Assembly (NCBI RefSeq): GCF_018613195.1
Contig: NZ_JAGGQQ010000004.1
Coordinates: 397,375-461,374, forward strand
DNA from: Bacillus sp. ISL-45
Lineage (GTDB): Bacteria; Bacillota; Bacilli; Bacillales; Cytobacillaceae
Direction: 5' to 3'
Length of the DNA: 64,000 nt
Positions 53,681-62,234 of the stretch are shown piece after piece. The notes beneath the pieces are model-generated. The model searched no databases, was not told the DNA's origin, and saw nothing but the letters and a program-made list of their open reading frames with translations. The position numbers and the translations under genes are program-made. How positions within the stretch are numbered: position 1 is the stretch's first letter; the number at the start of each line of letters is the position of its first letter.

Positions 53681-56600
53681 ATGGGGTTTCTCACAAGATT
53701 CAGTCTCAAAAATGCTTTTGCTGTATTTATCATTTCCTTTTTGTTAATACTCGGAGGCCTGTATTCCTTCACTCGCCTGAAGGTCGACTTACTGCCGAAT
53801 ATCGAGTTCCCGCAGCTTTCTGTTGAAGTCATTTATCCGGGAGCATCGCCTCAGGATATCAATGAACAAGTGACAGAAAAACTGGAAACTAAATTCAAAG
53901 GAATTGATGGACTCAAGAAAATCCAGAGCTCTTCCTATGAAAGCATCGCAATCATCAATCTTGAATTCCCTTTCGATACTGAATTGGATGATGCTGAACA
54001 GCAGGTCAATTCCTTCATCAAGGAGGCAGGACTTCCTGAAAATGTAGAAGCAAATGTCAACCGCTTTTCATTTGGCACATTCCCAATTTTCAATATTTCT
54101 CTGTTCGCAAAAGGAGATCAAGACCTCGAAAAGCTTGTGAACGATGAAATTATCCCTGAACTGAATAAAATCCAGGGAATCAACAGTGTCTCAGTTGGCG
54201 GTATGACTGAGGAGATCCTCCAGATTACTGTTGATCAGGAAAAGGCTGCCCAGTTTGCGCTTAGCCTGAATGAAATTAAAGAAAGTATCAATGCCAAAAA
54301 ATTCAGCTTTCCAGCTGGCAACTTGAATGAAAACGAAATCCAAGTGCCGGTAAGGGTCCAGGAAAAAATTGAAGAAATCAATGAACTCGAAAACCTGGTG
54401 ATGCAGTCAAAATTCGCCCCTAATGCACCGCAAGTTAAACTGGGGGATATTGCCTCAATTAAGGTTGCAACCGAGAAACCGGAAATCACCCGCTACAATG
54501 AAAAAGAATCTTTATCGATGGCAATTACGAAAAAGCAGGATGCCAATACGGTTGAAGTTGCCGAGAAGGTTCTGGCAGTTATAAACAGCTATGACGACCG
54601 GCTTGAATACGCGATTGGTTTCGATTCTGCAGAAGGAATTGAAAAGTCGGTCAATACCTTGGTTAAGGAAGGCTTGCTTGGAGCCCTGTTTGCTTCGATC
54701 GCCGTACTGATCTTCCTCAGGAACTTCAGGGCGACAATCATTGCGATTGTGTCGATTCCGCTTTCGTTATTGATTTCGTCGATCTTTTTAAACCAGCTTG
54801 ATATTTCATTGAACATCATGACACTTGGCGGTATGGCAGTAGCAGTTGGCCGGGTAGTCGATGATAGTATCGTCGTTATTGAGAACATCTTCCGGAGAGT
54901 CCGGAAAGCGAATAAAGACATGACAGATGATTTGATTCAGGATTCCACTAAGGAAATTCTGAAGGCGATCACATCCTCAACCATAACCACGGTTGTTGTA
55001 TTCCTGCCGTTAGGACTTGTCGGGGGAATTACCGGGGAATTCTTTTTGCCATTCGCTTTGACTATTGTTTTTTCCTTGCTAGCATCATTAATCGTAGCCG
55101 TCACAATCGTCCCGATCCTGGCAAAATTCTCATTCAAGAAGGTTCCTAAGGAAGAAAAAGAAGGTGCGCTCCAAAAAGCCTATGCACCTTCAATCAAATG
55201 GTCATTGAACCATAAGGCACTAGTCATCATCCTCTCGATTGCCCTGCTTGCGGGTTCAGGATTCCTTGTCAAAGGCCTTGGTTTCACGTTCATTCCTAAC
55301 GAGGAGCAAAAACTGCTGGTGGCTACTTTCCAGCTGCCTTCTTCTACTTCACTTGATAAAACGAATGAAGTATCTTTGAAGGTCGAAAACATGTTCGCAG
55401 AACAAACAGAAATTAATGATGTTACCGTTGGAATCGGCAGCCGGGACTTCCAAACCGGCCTCAAACGACAAAACCAGGCGAACTATTTTATCAGTCTGGG
55501 AGATGGCGTAAGTGTTTCCGAGTTTATACCTGAGCTAGAAAAAGAAATGGAAAATATCGTTCTATCAATAGAGCCAGATGCCAAAATCGGTATCCAGGAA
55601 CAATCCACAGGCGGTCCGCCATCTAATAATAATGTCAACATTGACTTGTACTCTACTGATTTGGCTGTCTTGCAGGACGCGGCTGCCAGGGTAGAAGATT
55701 ACATGATGAAGCAGGAAGACCTAAAATATGTATCCAACAATTTTTCTGAGAAACAAAAGCAAGTGATTGTAGATATCGACCCTGAAAAGTCTGCTCAATT
55801 AGGGGTTTCCGGGTTCCAGGTTCTTGGTACCATAACTGATAAAACGAAGCCCGTAGACGCTGGTTTAATGAAACTGGGCGGTGAAGAACGACGTGTTTCC
55901 ATAACCTATGATGAAAAATCCGAAACAATAGAGGATCTCAAGAATACGGTGATCTTCACACAACAGGGACCAGTCCCGATCACTGAAATAGCCAGTATCA
56001 CTGAAACGGAGGCATTCACTTCGATCCAAAAATTAGATGGCAAGATATTCGCCCGCGTTTCAGCACAAATTGATTCAAATGATATCAGGGCTGTTTCGAA
56101 TGCCGTTATAGATGGCGTCCAAAATGACATTGAACTGCCTGATGATGTTTCCCTTGAAGGCGGGGGCGGCAGTGATGAGACCGTTGAAACATTCACACAA
56201 TTGGGAATTGCGATGATCGTGGCCATCGGACTTGTGTATTTGACCATGCTGATCACATTCGGTCAGGCAAGGATTCCGATTATTATTCTCTCATCCTTGA
56301 TTTTCGTCCCAATCGGCTCCTTGCTTGGACTATGGATTGCCGATGAACCTATGTCAGTTAGCGTCATGATTGGATTGCTGATGCTAATAGGGATTGTTAC
56401 AACCAATGCGATTGTCATGGTGGACCGGATTGGCCAGAACCGGACAGAGAAAGGAATGCCTATCCGCGAGGCGCTTGTTGAAGCAGGAATCACGAGGCTG
56501 CGGCCAATCCTGATGACGGCCTTTGCTACGATCGCTGCATTGATTCCATTGGCTCTCACTACTTCATCTGGCACCCTGATCTCAAAAGGGCTGGCAGTAA

Positions 56601-56707
56601 CCGTAATTGGAGGGCTCACCTCCTCCACCCTGTTGACGTTGATCCTGATCCCTGTTATTTATGAGGTTTTTTTCTTCAGACAGGTGAAAAAAGAACGCAG
56701 CTTATAA
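53681..56707 (+). CDS. swrC: RND-family efflux transporter, SwrC/YerP type
   Basis: Large membrane pump of 1008 residues in the HAE1 (AcrB-like) family found singly in Bacillus. The topology is one N-terminal helix, a large extracytoplasmic porter loop (about 35-320), helices 2-6, an amphipathic linker, helix 7, a second large loop (about 530-830) and helices 8-12. TM4 keeps the proton-relay pair in VGRVVDDSIVVIENI. In B. subtilis SwrC exports surfactin and gives tolerance to it. No MFP or outer-membrane partner is adjacent, as expected for a Gram-positive. AATGAGG precedes the ATG. Confidence 0.93.
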   Translation: MGFLTRFSLKNAFAVFIISFLLILGGLYSFTRLKVDLLPNIEFPQLSVEVIYPGASPQDINEQVTEKLETKFKGIDGLKKIQSSSYESIAIINLEFPFDTELDDAEQQVNSFIKEAGLPENVEANVNRFSFGTFPIFNISLFAKGDQDLEKLVNDEIIPELNKIQGINSVSVGGMTEEILQITVDQEKAAQFALSLNEIKESINAKKFSFPAGNLNENEIQVPVRVQEKIEEINELENLVMQSKFAPNAPQVKLGDIASIKVATEKPEITRYNEKESLSMAITKKQDANTVEVAEKVLAVINSYDDRLEYAIGFDSAEGIEKSVNTLVKEGLLGALFASIAVLIFLRNFRATIIAIVSIPLSLLISSIFLNQLDISLNIMTLGGMAVAVGRVVDDSIVVIENIFRRVRKANKDMTDDLIQDSTKEILKAITSSTITTVVVFLPLGLVGGITGEFFLPFALTIVFSLLASLIVAVTIVPILAKFSFKKVPKEEKEGALQKAYAPSIKWSLNHKALVIILSIALLAGSGFLVKGLGFTFIPNEEQKLLVATFQLPSSTSLDKTNEVSLKVENMFAEQTEINDVTVGIGSRDFQTGLKRQNQANYFISLGDGVSVSEFIPELEKEMENIVLSIEPDAKIGIQEQSTGGPPSNNNVNIDLYSTDLAVLQDAAARVEDYMMKQEDLKYVSNNFSEKQKQVIVDIDPEKSAQLGVSGFQVLGTITDKTKPVDAGLMKLGGEERRVSITYDEKSETIEDLKNTVIFTQQGPVPITEIASITETEAFTSIQKLDGKIFARVSAQIDSNDIRAVSNAVIDGVQNDIELPDDVSLEGGGGSDETVETFTQLGIAMIVAIGLVYLTMLITFGQARIPIIILSSLIFVPIGSLLGLWIADEPMSVSVMIGLLMLIGIVTTNAIVMVDRIGQNRTEKGMPIREALVEAGITRLRPILMTAFATIAALIPLALTTSSGTLISKGLAVTVIGGLTSSTLLTLILIPVIYEVFFFRQVKKERSL

Positions 56708-56712
56708 TGATG

Positions 56713-56740
56713 AAGCCCGCATGAAGATGCGGGCTTTTTT
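56713..56740 (+). terminator. Intrinsic terminator after the RND-pump gene
   Basis: AAGCCCGCAT pairs with ATGCGGGCTT around GAAG, followed by TTTT, right after the stop codon. Confidence 0.92.
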
Positions 56741-56760
56741 AATAAGATTTAAATTTGAAA

Positions 56761-56925
56761 GATACCCTTCTACAAGTATATCCACTCTCATAAGGGTACC
56801 GTTCCGGCCGAATGATACCCTTGTGCAAGCTTTCCCGCCTCCATAAGGCTACCGTTCCGGTCGAATCGTACCCTTATGCAAGCTTTCCCGCCTCCATAAG
56901 GGTACCGTTCGGACGAATGATACTG
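56761..56925. repeat. Tandem array 4 of hairpin units, period 53 bp
   Basis: TACCC occurs at 56763, 56816 and 56869 (spacings 53, 53), and the related TACTG start is near 56920 (51). Within the best unit TACCCTTAT pairs with ATAAGGGTA 27 bases later around TTTCCCGCCTC. The sequence is unrelated to arrays 1-3, yet the period is the same. It lies between the facing terminators of the RND pump and the oligopeptidase. Confidence 0.88.
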
Positions 56926-56955
56926 AATCCATTAATGAAAATTAAAAAATTAAAT

Positions 56956-56997
56956 AAAAAACTGCAGACAAACCGATTCTTATCGTTTGTCTGCAGC
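56956..56997 (-). terminator. Intrinsic terminator after the oligoendopeptidase gene
   Basis: On the minus strand CTGCAGACAAACGAT pairs with ATCGGTTTGTCTGCAG, followed by TTTTTTATTT. Confidence 0.92.
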
Positions 56998-57020
56998 CTG
57001 AAATTGCCACGATTCTTTTT

Positions 57021-58715
57021 TTACAGCTTACTGTCGTCAACTGAATCAAGCCAGCTCTCGATTTCACCAATTACTGACTGGACGCATCCTTCTTCAAATG
57101 GAGAAATCAGGTTTGCTTCCTTAACTAGGTCAGTGAAAGCCATGCTTCCTCCCAGCTTGCACAGGTTAGCATAGTCTTTCCATGCTTCTGCCTGGTTTTC
57201 TCTTGAACGCTTCCAGAATTGGAAAGCACAAATCTGCGCAAGCGTGTAATCGATATAGTAGAAAGGTGAATTATAGATATGGCCTTGTCGCTGCCAGAAT
57301 CCGCCTGCTTCTAAATAAGTGTTTCCGTCATAGTCTTTATGCGGAAGATACTTCTTCTCGATCTCACGCCATTGCTGCTTTCTTTCTGCAGGTGTAGCTT
57401 CAGGATTCTCATAAACCCAGTGCTGGAATTCATCGACAGAAACTCCGTATGGCAGGAATAGCAGCGCACTGCTTAGATGCGAGAATTTATATTTATCAGT
57501 ATCCTCTTTGAAAAATAGTTCCATCCATGGCCATGTGAAGAATTCCATGCTCATCGAGTGGATTTCACAAGCCTCATAAGTAGGCCAGTTATATTCCGGA
57601 ATCTCAAAATGACGGCTTGAATATACCTGGAAGGCATGGCCTGCTTCATGTGTCAGGACATCGATATCACCAGAAGTTCCATTAAAATTTGAGAAGATGA
57701 ATGGTGACTTATAATTTTCAATGTATGTGCAATAGCCTCCGCCTGCTTTCCCTTTCTTCGCGACCAGGTCCATCAGATTGTTTTCATTCATGTAGCGGAA
57801 AAATTCACCTGTCTCAGAAGATAGCTCCTCATACATTTGCTGTCCATTTTCAATGATCCACTCAGGACTTCCCTTTGGAGCGGCATTACCGGTTTTGAAA
57901 TCGAATGGCTCATCATAGTACTTTAATTCCCCGACTCCTATACGATTCTTTTGACGTTCCTTAAGCTTCGAGGCGACCGGAACAATGTATTTATGGACCT
58001 GGTCCCTGAATGCCGCTACCATGCTGCTGTCATAGTCAGTACGGAACATGCGGTAGTATGCCAGCTCTACAAAGTTGCTGTAGCCAAGCTTATGGGCCAT
58101 TTCTGTCCTGACTTTAACAAGATCATCATAAATACGGTCAAACTCTTCTCCATGCCCAGAAAAGAATGCAAATTTTGCTTCACTTGCTTTCTTTCTTGTT
58201 TCGCGATCTTTAGATTCGGTGAAAGGATCAAGCTGCGCGAGGGTTCGCTCTTCACCTTCAAACATGATTTTTGCAGAAGCAACAAGCTTTGTATATTCAG
58301 TTGAAAGCTTATTTTCCTTTTGCATCAAAGGAACGATCTCCTGTGAAAACTGCTTTAATTGTGCTTCGGCAAGAGCGAAAAGCTGTCGTCCCCATTTGGC
58401 TTCAAGTTCATCGCGAAAAGAAGAGGAAACAAGTGCTTCATAATATTTTGTCACCAAACCCTCCACCTGCGGCGCCAGTTCATCCAGGAAATCCTGTTCT
58501 TCCTTATAGAATTCATCCTCGGTATCGATTGAATGGCGGATATAGCATAGGTTGAACATGGTGCCAACATCATTCCGCAAATCATTGATCCCATTCATGG
58601 CTGTGCTTTGCTCCTCAACAGAACCAGCATTTTTAAATTGTTCAAGCAGTTTATCGAATTTGGCGGTGACTTCATCCAAATTCGGGCGAGTATATGTATA
58701 TTGCTCGAAATTCAC
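57021..58715 (-). CDS. M3-family oligoendopeptidase (PepF-like)
   Basis: Cytoplasmic zinc metallopeptidase of 564 residues that trims oligopeptides. The active site is LTHEAGHAFQVYSS, the HExxH motif, with the third zinc ligand Glu in YEACEIHSMSMEFF. The N-terminal helical domain with EQYTYTRPNLDEVTAKFD covers the cleft, as in the family. It is somewhat shorter than the about 600-residue PepF of lactococci, but similar M3B enzymes of 560-570 residues are common in Bacillus. The start is GTG after AAAGGGGG. It is a single-gene transcript with its own terminator. Confidence 0.94.
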   Translation of the reverse strand: MNFEQYTYTRPNLDEVTAKFDKLLEQFKNAGSVEEQSTAMNGINDLRNDVGTMFNLCYIRHSIDTEDEFYKEEQDFLDELAPQVEGLVTKYYEALVSSSFRDELEAKWGRQLFALAEAQLKQFSQEIVPLMQKENKLSTEYTKLVASAKIMFEGEERTLAQLDPFTESKDRETRKKASEAKFAFFSGHGEEFDRIYDDLVKVRTEMAHKLGYSNFVELAYYRMFRTDYDSSMVAAFRDQVHKYIVPVASKLKERQKNRIGVGELKYYDEPFDFKTGNAAPKGSPEWIIENGQQMYEELSSETGEFFRYMNENNLMDLVAKKGKAGGGYCTYIENYKSPFIFSNFNGTSGDIDVLTHEAGHAFQVYSSRHFEIPEYNWPTYEACEIHSMSMEFFTWPWMELFFKEDTDKYKFSHLSSALLFLPYGVSVDEFQHWVYENPEATPAERKQQWREIEKKYLPHKDYDGNTYLEAGGFWQRQGHIYNSPFYYIDYTLAQICAFQFWKRSRENQAEAWKDYANLCKLGGSMAFTDLVKEANLISPFEEGCVQSVIGEIESWLDSVDDSKL

Positions 58716-58837
58716 GGTATTGCCCCCTTTATCTTTATAAGGGAAGTATTATCCCCATCCCTTTCCTATTCTACGAATATTCCCTTTATCCCTTTTTATA
58801 CCTGGCACTTTCCATAAGTTTTTCTGAAAAAAACAAT

Positions 58838-58862
58838 AAAAAAACGGCATATGCCGTTTTTA
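58838..58862 (-). terminator. Intrinsic terminator after the MarR-type gene
   Basis: AAAAACGGCATATGCCGTTTTT is a perfect palindrome with a longer T-run on the minus strand. It overlaps the stop codon of the gene at 58860. Confidence 0.9.
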
Positions 58863-59297
58863 ATATTTGCTTACAGAAAGGCCCAGCTTTTTTAGCAACT
58901 CAATCGCTGAGTCTTTTTCATCATCATTCAGGCTGTCCATAAGTTCGTGGATCAACGCGCTGTGTTCAGGAAAGATTTCTTCTATTAGTTTTCTTCCATC
59001 ATCGGAAATTTTCGCATAGGTGACTCTTCGATCTTTTGGACAGGCTACCCGATTTAAATAGCCTTTTTCTTCAAGCTTATCGACTACATAGGTAATACTG
59101 CCGCTTGCCAGCAGGATCTTTCCCCCTATTTGCTGCAACGGCTGTTCGCCTTTGTGGTATAAAAGCTCTAAAACAGCAAATTCTGTCGGGTTCAGTCCAT
59201 TTCTTTGGATGACCTTGTTCACCTTCTCATTGACAGCCCTGTACGCTCTGGACAATACAATGAATAACTTCAAAGATTTTTCTGTCTCATTGTTCAT
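58860..59297 (-). CDS. MarR-family transcriptional regulator
   Basis: Dimeric winged-helix regulator of 145 residues. The DNA-recognition region is GEQPLQQIGGKILLASGSITYVVDKLEEKGYLNRV, followed by the wing with CPKDRRVTYAKISDDGRKLI. N- and C-terminal helices form the dimer interface. No Cys at the usual redox position is present, except in the wing (ACPKDRR), so an OhrR/SarZ-like thiol mechanism is uncertain. An inverted repeat in the gap upstream (59412-59428) is a possible operator. The divergent neighbour across MITE copy E is the LemA gene. Confidence 0.92.
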   Translation of the reverse strand: MNNETEKSLKLFIVLSRAYRAVNEKVNKVIQRNGLNPTEFAVLELLYHKGEQPLQQIGGKILLASGSITYVVDKLEEKGYLNRVACPKDRRVTYAKISDDGRKLIEEIFPEHSALIHELMDSLNDDEKDSAIELLKKLGLSVSKY

Positions 59298-59411
59298 ACA
59301 ATTTCATTCCTTTACCTTAAACGACTAATCCATAACTAGAGTATATCTGAATTTGTTGTTTTTATCAGTATTTCCCTTAATTTTATCTGAAAAACTAAAT
59401 AAAGTCCTTCC

Positions 59412-59428
59412 AGAGGAACCATTCCTCT
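59412..59428. promoter_or_regulatory. Inverted repeat between marR-type gene and MITE copy E
   Basis: AGAGGAA-CCA-TTCCTCT is a perfect 7-base inverted repeat about 115 bp upstream of the MarR gene, suitable as a dimer-binding operator or a hairpin. It lies directly beside the MITE target duplication. Confidence 0.35.
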
Positions 59429-59436
59429 AAAGCAAA

Positions 59437-59632
59437 GGCTGTTTTCATAAGGCTGTTTTCGTAAAGATTGTTGTTAAAATCCTAAAGCCGATTTTAACGT
59501 GATCAAAAGCCATTTTGTAGTACGAATTAAGTGTGCAAGCTCTTTTCTCATCATTAGCTTTAATTTTTTGAAGAAACATAGGTCATTCAATCTTATTTTG
59601 TAGTCAATAGCAACAAAGTTTGAGAAAGAGCC
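59437..59632. mobile_element. MITE copy E, flanked by AAAGCAAA duplication
   Basis: A 196-bp element with a doubled left end (GGCTGTTTTCATAA then GGCTGTTTTCGTAAAG) and right end GAGAAAGAGCC. AAAGCAAA flanks it exactly at 59429-59436 and 59633-59640. It is the only copy in a divergent rather than a convergent gene gap (marR-type gene and lemA). Confidence 0.95.
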
Positions 59633-59731
59633 AAAGCAAAAGAGAATATCCTCAGCTATAAGTTTAAAACCCTCACAAATGAGGGAAAAATACGGGCATC
59701 ACCAAACAACTAAGAATTTGGAGTGGCTAGA

Positions 59732-60301
59732 GTGAAAAAAGGATTAGGAATTGTCATTGGTTTATTAGTCTTACTAGGAATTTTCATCATGATGGGAGTT
59801 GGCAGCTATAATAACTTCGTTGCCGAGGAAGAGAATGTCAATCAGGCATATGCCCAGGTAGAGAACCAGCTTCAGCGTAGACTTGACCTCATCCCAAACC
59901 TTGTCAATTCGGTCAAGGGATATGCAGCTCATGAAAAAGAAGTAATCCAATCCATATCAGATGCTCGCGCAACATTAGCAGGGGCGAATACGCCGGAAGA
60001 ACAGGCAACTGCTAATGCCGAATTGTCCGGTGCCTTAAGCCGCTTGCTTGTCGTTGTTGAAAACTACCCAAACCTGAAAGCGGATAGGCAGTTCACCCAG
60101 TTGATGGATGAGCTTGCCGGTACGGAAAATAGACTGGCTGTGGCAAGAAAGGATTACAATGATCAGGTATCCGTTTATAACAGGAAAGTAAAGCAATTCC
60201 CAGGTGCACTCATCGCTAACATAACAGGTTTCGACGAAAAGGAATACTTCAAGGCGGACCCTCGGGCACAGGAAGCCCCCGAGGTTGACTTTGGAGGCTG
60301 A
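59732..60301 (+). CDS. lemA: LemA-family membrane protein
   Basis: Protein of 189 residues: one N-terminal membrane helix (LGIVIGLLVLLGIFIMMG) followed by a long four-helix coiled domain. Family motifs are EENVNQAYAQVENQLQRRLDLIPNLVNSVKGYAAHE and the C-terminal FNRKVKQFP-like YNRKVKQFPGALIANITGF. The N terminus is expected outside and the bulk extracytoplasmic. Function is unclear, though LemA is almost always paired with TPM proteins, as here (2-bp gap to the next gene). GTG 59732 follows GGAG by 8 bases; a GTG three codons upstream is inside that site. Confidence 0.93.
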   Translation: MKKGLGIVIGLLVLLGIFIMMGVGSYNNFVAEEENVNQAYAQVENQLQRRLDLIPNLVNSVKGYAAHEKEVIQSISDARATLAGANTPEEQATANAELSGALSRLLVVVENYPNLKADRQFTQLMDELAGTENRLAVARKDYNDQVSVYNRKVKQFPGALIANITGFDEKEYFKADPRAQEAPEVDFGG

Positions 60302-60303
60302 AG

Positions 60304-61035
60304 ATGAGCATAAGTAGGTTCCCTGGCCTGGCGGCAATACTTGGCTTCCTCCTATTGCTGCTTCCCACCGGGGCAATCGCCGCACAAAATGAGATACCTG
60401 CACCAGTTGGGGATATATATGTCCAGGACTTCGCCAATGTTTTAAGCGAAAACGAGAAAATACAGTTAAAAAATATTGGAAGGTCGATTGACGATCAGAC
60501 TACTTCTCAGATTGCTGTCCTTACTGTAGACTCAATCGGCGAGTCAAGCATTGAGGAATACTCTGTCGAAGCTTACCGTAAATTCGGGCTTGGAACGAAG
60601 GAAAATGATAACGGCGTTCTGCTAGTGATAGCCATGCAGGAAAAGAAAATCAGGATTGAAGTCGGATATGGACTTGAAGGAATCGTCCCTGATGGCAAAG
60701 CTGGACGCATCCTTGATGAATATGCCATTCCACATTTACAAAATGGCCAGCCTAACCTTGCTGTCATGAATACGTATCAGGCGCTTGCCAACGAGGTATC
60801 AGGTACAAATGAATTCGGCAGTGGACCCCGTGATGTTCAGCAGCAAGACCTGCCAATACCATCATGGCTGCTCGTCATCATCGTAATTGGCGTCATTGTC
60901 CTCGATTTTATGTTCTTCGGCGGGACCCTAACCTACCTGCTGCTTTCGATTATATCGAGAGGCGGCGGTGGCGGCGGACCTCGAGGAGGCGGCGGCGGTT
61001 CATCCGGAGGCGGCGGTGCCAGCCGTGGTTGGTAA
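60304..61035 (+). CDS. TPM-domain protein with Gly-rich C terminus (YgcG-like)
   Basis: Exported protein of 243 residues. The signal peptide ends around AIAAQN. The TPM domain (about 30-165; DIYVQDFANVLSENEK, VLTVDSIGESSIEEYSVEAYRKFGLGTKENDNGVLLVIA) is followed by one membrane helix (LLVIIVIGVIVLDFMFFGG), and the tail is almost only Gly/Ser with Arg, ending GASRGW. TPM domains have been described with phosphatase activity and in photosystem repair; their bacterial role with LemA is not settled. It is the second gene of the lemA operon, with a terminator after it. Confidence 0.92.
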   Translation: MSISRFPGLAAILGFLLLLLPTGAIAAQNEIPAPVGDIYVQDFANVLSENEKIQLKNIGRSIDDQTTSQIAVLTVDSIGESSIEEYSVEAYRKFGLGTKENDNGVLLVIAMQEKKIRIEVGYGLEGIVPDGKAGRILDEYAIPHLQNGQPNLAVMNTYQALANEVSGTNEFGSGPRDVQQQDLPIPSWLLVIIVIGVIVLDFMFFGGTLTYLLLSIISRGGGGGGPRGGGGGSSGGGGASRGW

Positions 61036-61045
61036 ATTGACAAAA

Positions 61046-61076
61046 TACCAGAGCGCGATTGCTCTGGTGTTTTTTG
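61046..61076 (+). terminator. Intrinsic terminator after the lemA-TPM operon
   Basis: ACCAGAGC pairs with GCTCTGGT around GCGATT, followed by GTTTTTTG. Confidence 0.88.
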
Positions 61077-61096
61077 TCTATACTAAGATACTCTAG

Positions 61097-62089
61097 TTAA
61101 CCAATATTCACAATCGGCTGCTTGCTCCTAATCCTAACTGCGATTTCATCCATCATACCCTTCAATTTTTCGTCCCTATCCTCTGGGGCGATTTTTTTAT
61201 GGAGAACTGCGTACAGTACAATATCACGAAGCATCAGGAACAATGGGACTTGTTTCTTCCAGCCGTCTGGCAGCAGGTTCGCTTTTTGATACCCTTCGAT
61301 AAAAGCATTCAGAAATACTTTCCCAAAACGGTTTCGCTCTTCTTCCTCGCTGGCAGGGATCCGGTAAAGGATAGAATAGTACAGAGGGATTGCGATATCT
61401 GAGGCGAACCAGTGGTAACTCGCATCATCAAAATCAAAAACATGAATTTGTTCTCCATCATAAAAAAAATTCCCTGAGTGGATGTCAGTATGGATGATAC
61501 CGTAATTATTCATATTTATCGGAAGCACGGAAATTGCGGCAATCACTTCTTTGGCGTTTTCTACTAATACCCTCTCGTCAGAAGGGTAATATTTTTCAAC
61601 TGATAAAAGTTCGTCCTCATCCCAGCTGCTGCGTGCTTTTATGTCTTCAGATGGCTTATAAGATTTTGTGGCTTGATGCATCCTTCCTGTCGTTTCTCCC
61701 CATTTTTCGAACAACTCTTCATTGAATTTTTCTGACCGCACACTGACTGCAGCACCTGGCGCTTTAGCAAATAAACAACCATAAAATTCGCTTCTATCTT
61801 CTGCCAGAATTTCTTCTGCCAAAAGTCCGTTTTTGGAGGGGAAAACTTCCGGAACAGACAGACCTTGGTTGTTTAGATGTCTTATCCAGTCCAATTCGGA
61901 TAAAACCTCATCCTTGCTCCGGTGGGAACTGTGTGTGAGCCGCATGATATATGGATGACCATTTCTATATGTTTCAAAAACATAATTCTCAAAATCACCA
62001 AGTTTTTTCACTTCCCTCTCCAAGCCAAACCGATCCAGAAAATCATTTAAAATCTCCTGGTTCATCAATGAACTCACGGCTTTTTCCAT
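61097..62089 (-). CDS. Aminoglycoside/homoserine-kinase-like phosphotransferase
   Basis: Cytoplasmic kinase-like protein of 330 residues, APH/ChoK superfamily. The catalytic loop is IIHTDIHSGNFF (HxDxxxxN type) and the metal-binding motif is VFDFDDASYHWF. The N-terminal lobe includes NYVFETYRNGHPYIMRLTHSSHRSK with the ATP-binding Lys/Arg. Members phosphorylate small alcohols or antibiotics; nothing here predicts the substrate, and resistance should not be assumed. GAGGGGG precedes the ATG. Monocistronic; no co-oriented neighbour. Confidence 0.88.
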   Translation of the reverse strand: MEKAVSSLMNQEILNDFLDRFGLEREVKKLGDFENYVFETYRNGHPYIMRLTHSSHRSKDEVLSELDWIRHLNNQGLSVPEVFPSKNGLLAEEILAEDRSEFYGCLFAKAPGAAVSVRSEKFNEELFEKWGETTGRMHQATKSYKPSEDIKARSSWDEDELLSVEKYYPSDERVLVENAKEVIAAISVLPINMNNYGIIHTDIHSGNFFYDGEQIHVFDFDDASYHWFASDIAIPLYYSILYRIPASEEEERNRFGKVFLNAFIEGYQKANLLPDGWKKQVPLFLMLRDIVLYAVLHKKIAPEDRDEKLKGMMDEIAVRIRSKQPIVNIG

Positions 62090-62234
62090 TCAAATTTCCC
62101 CCTCGGTAATAATCTGTATTTTCTAAATTATATTAGAACATATTTTTCAGCAGAAAAGCTATTTTTATCTCGTGACTTTTTTTGTAAAATGATATGTAGG
62201 AAACCGAAATATTTTTTTTCAGAAGGAGACACTC

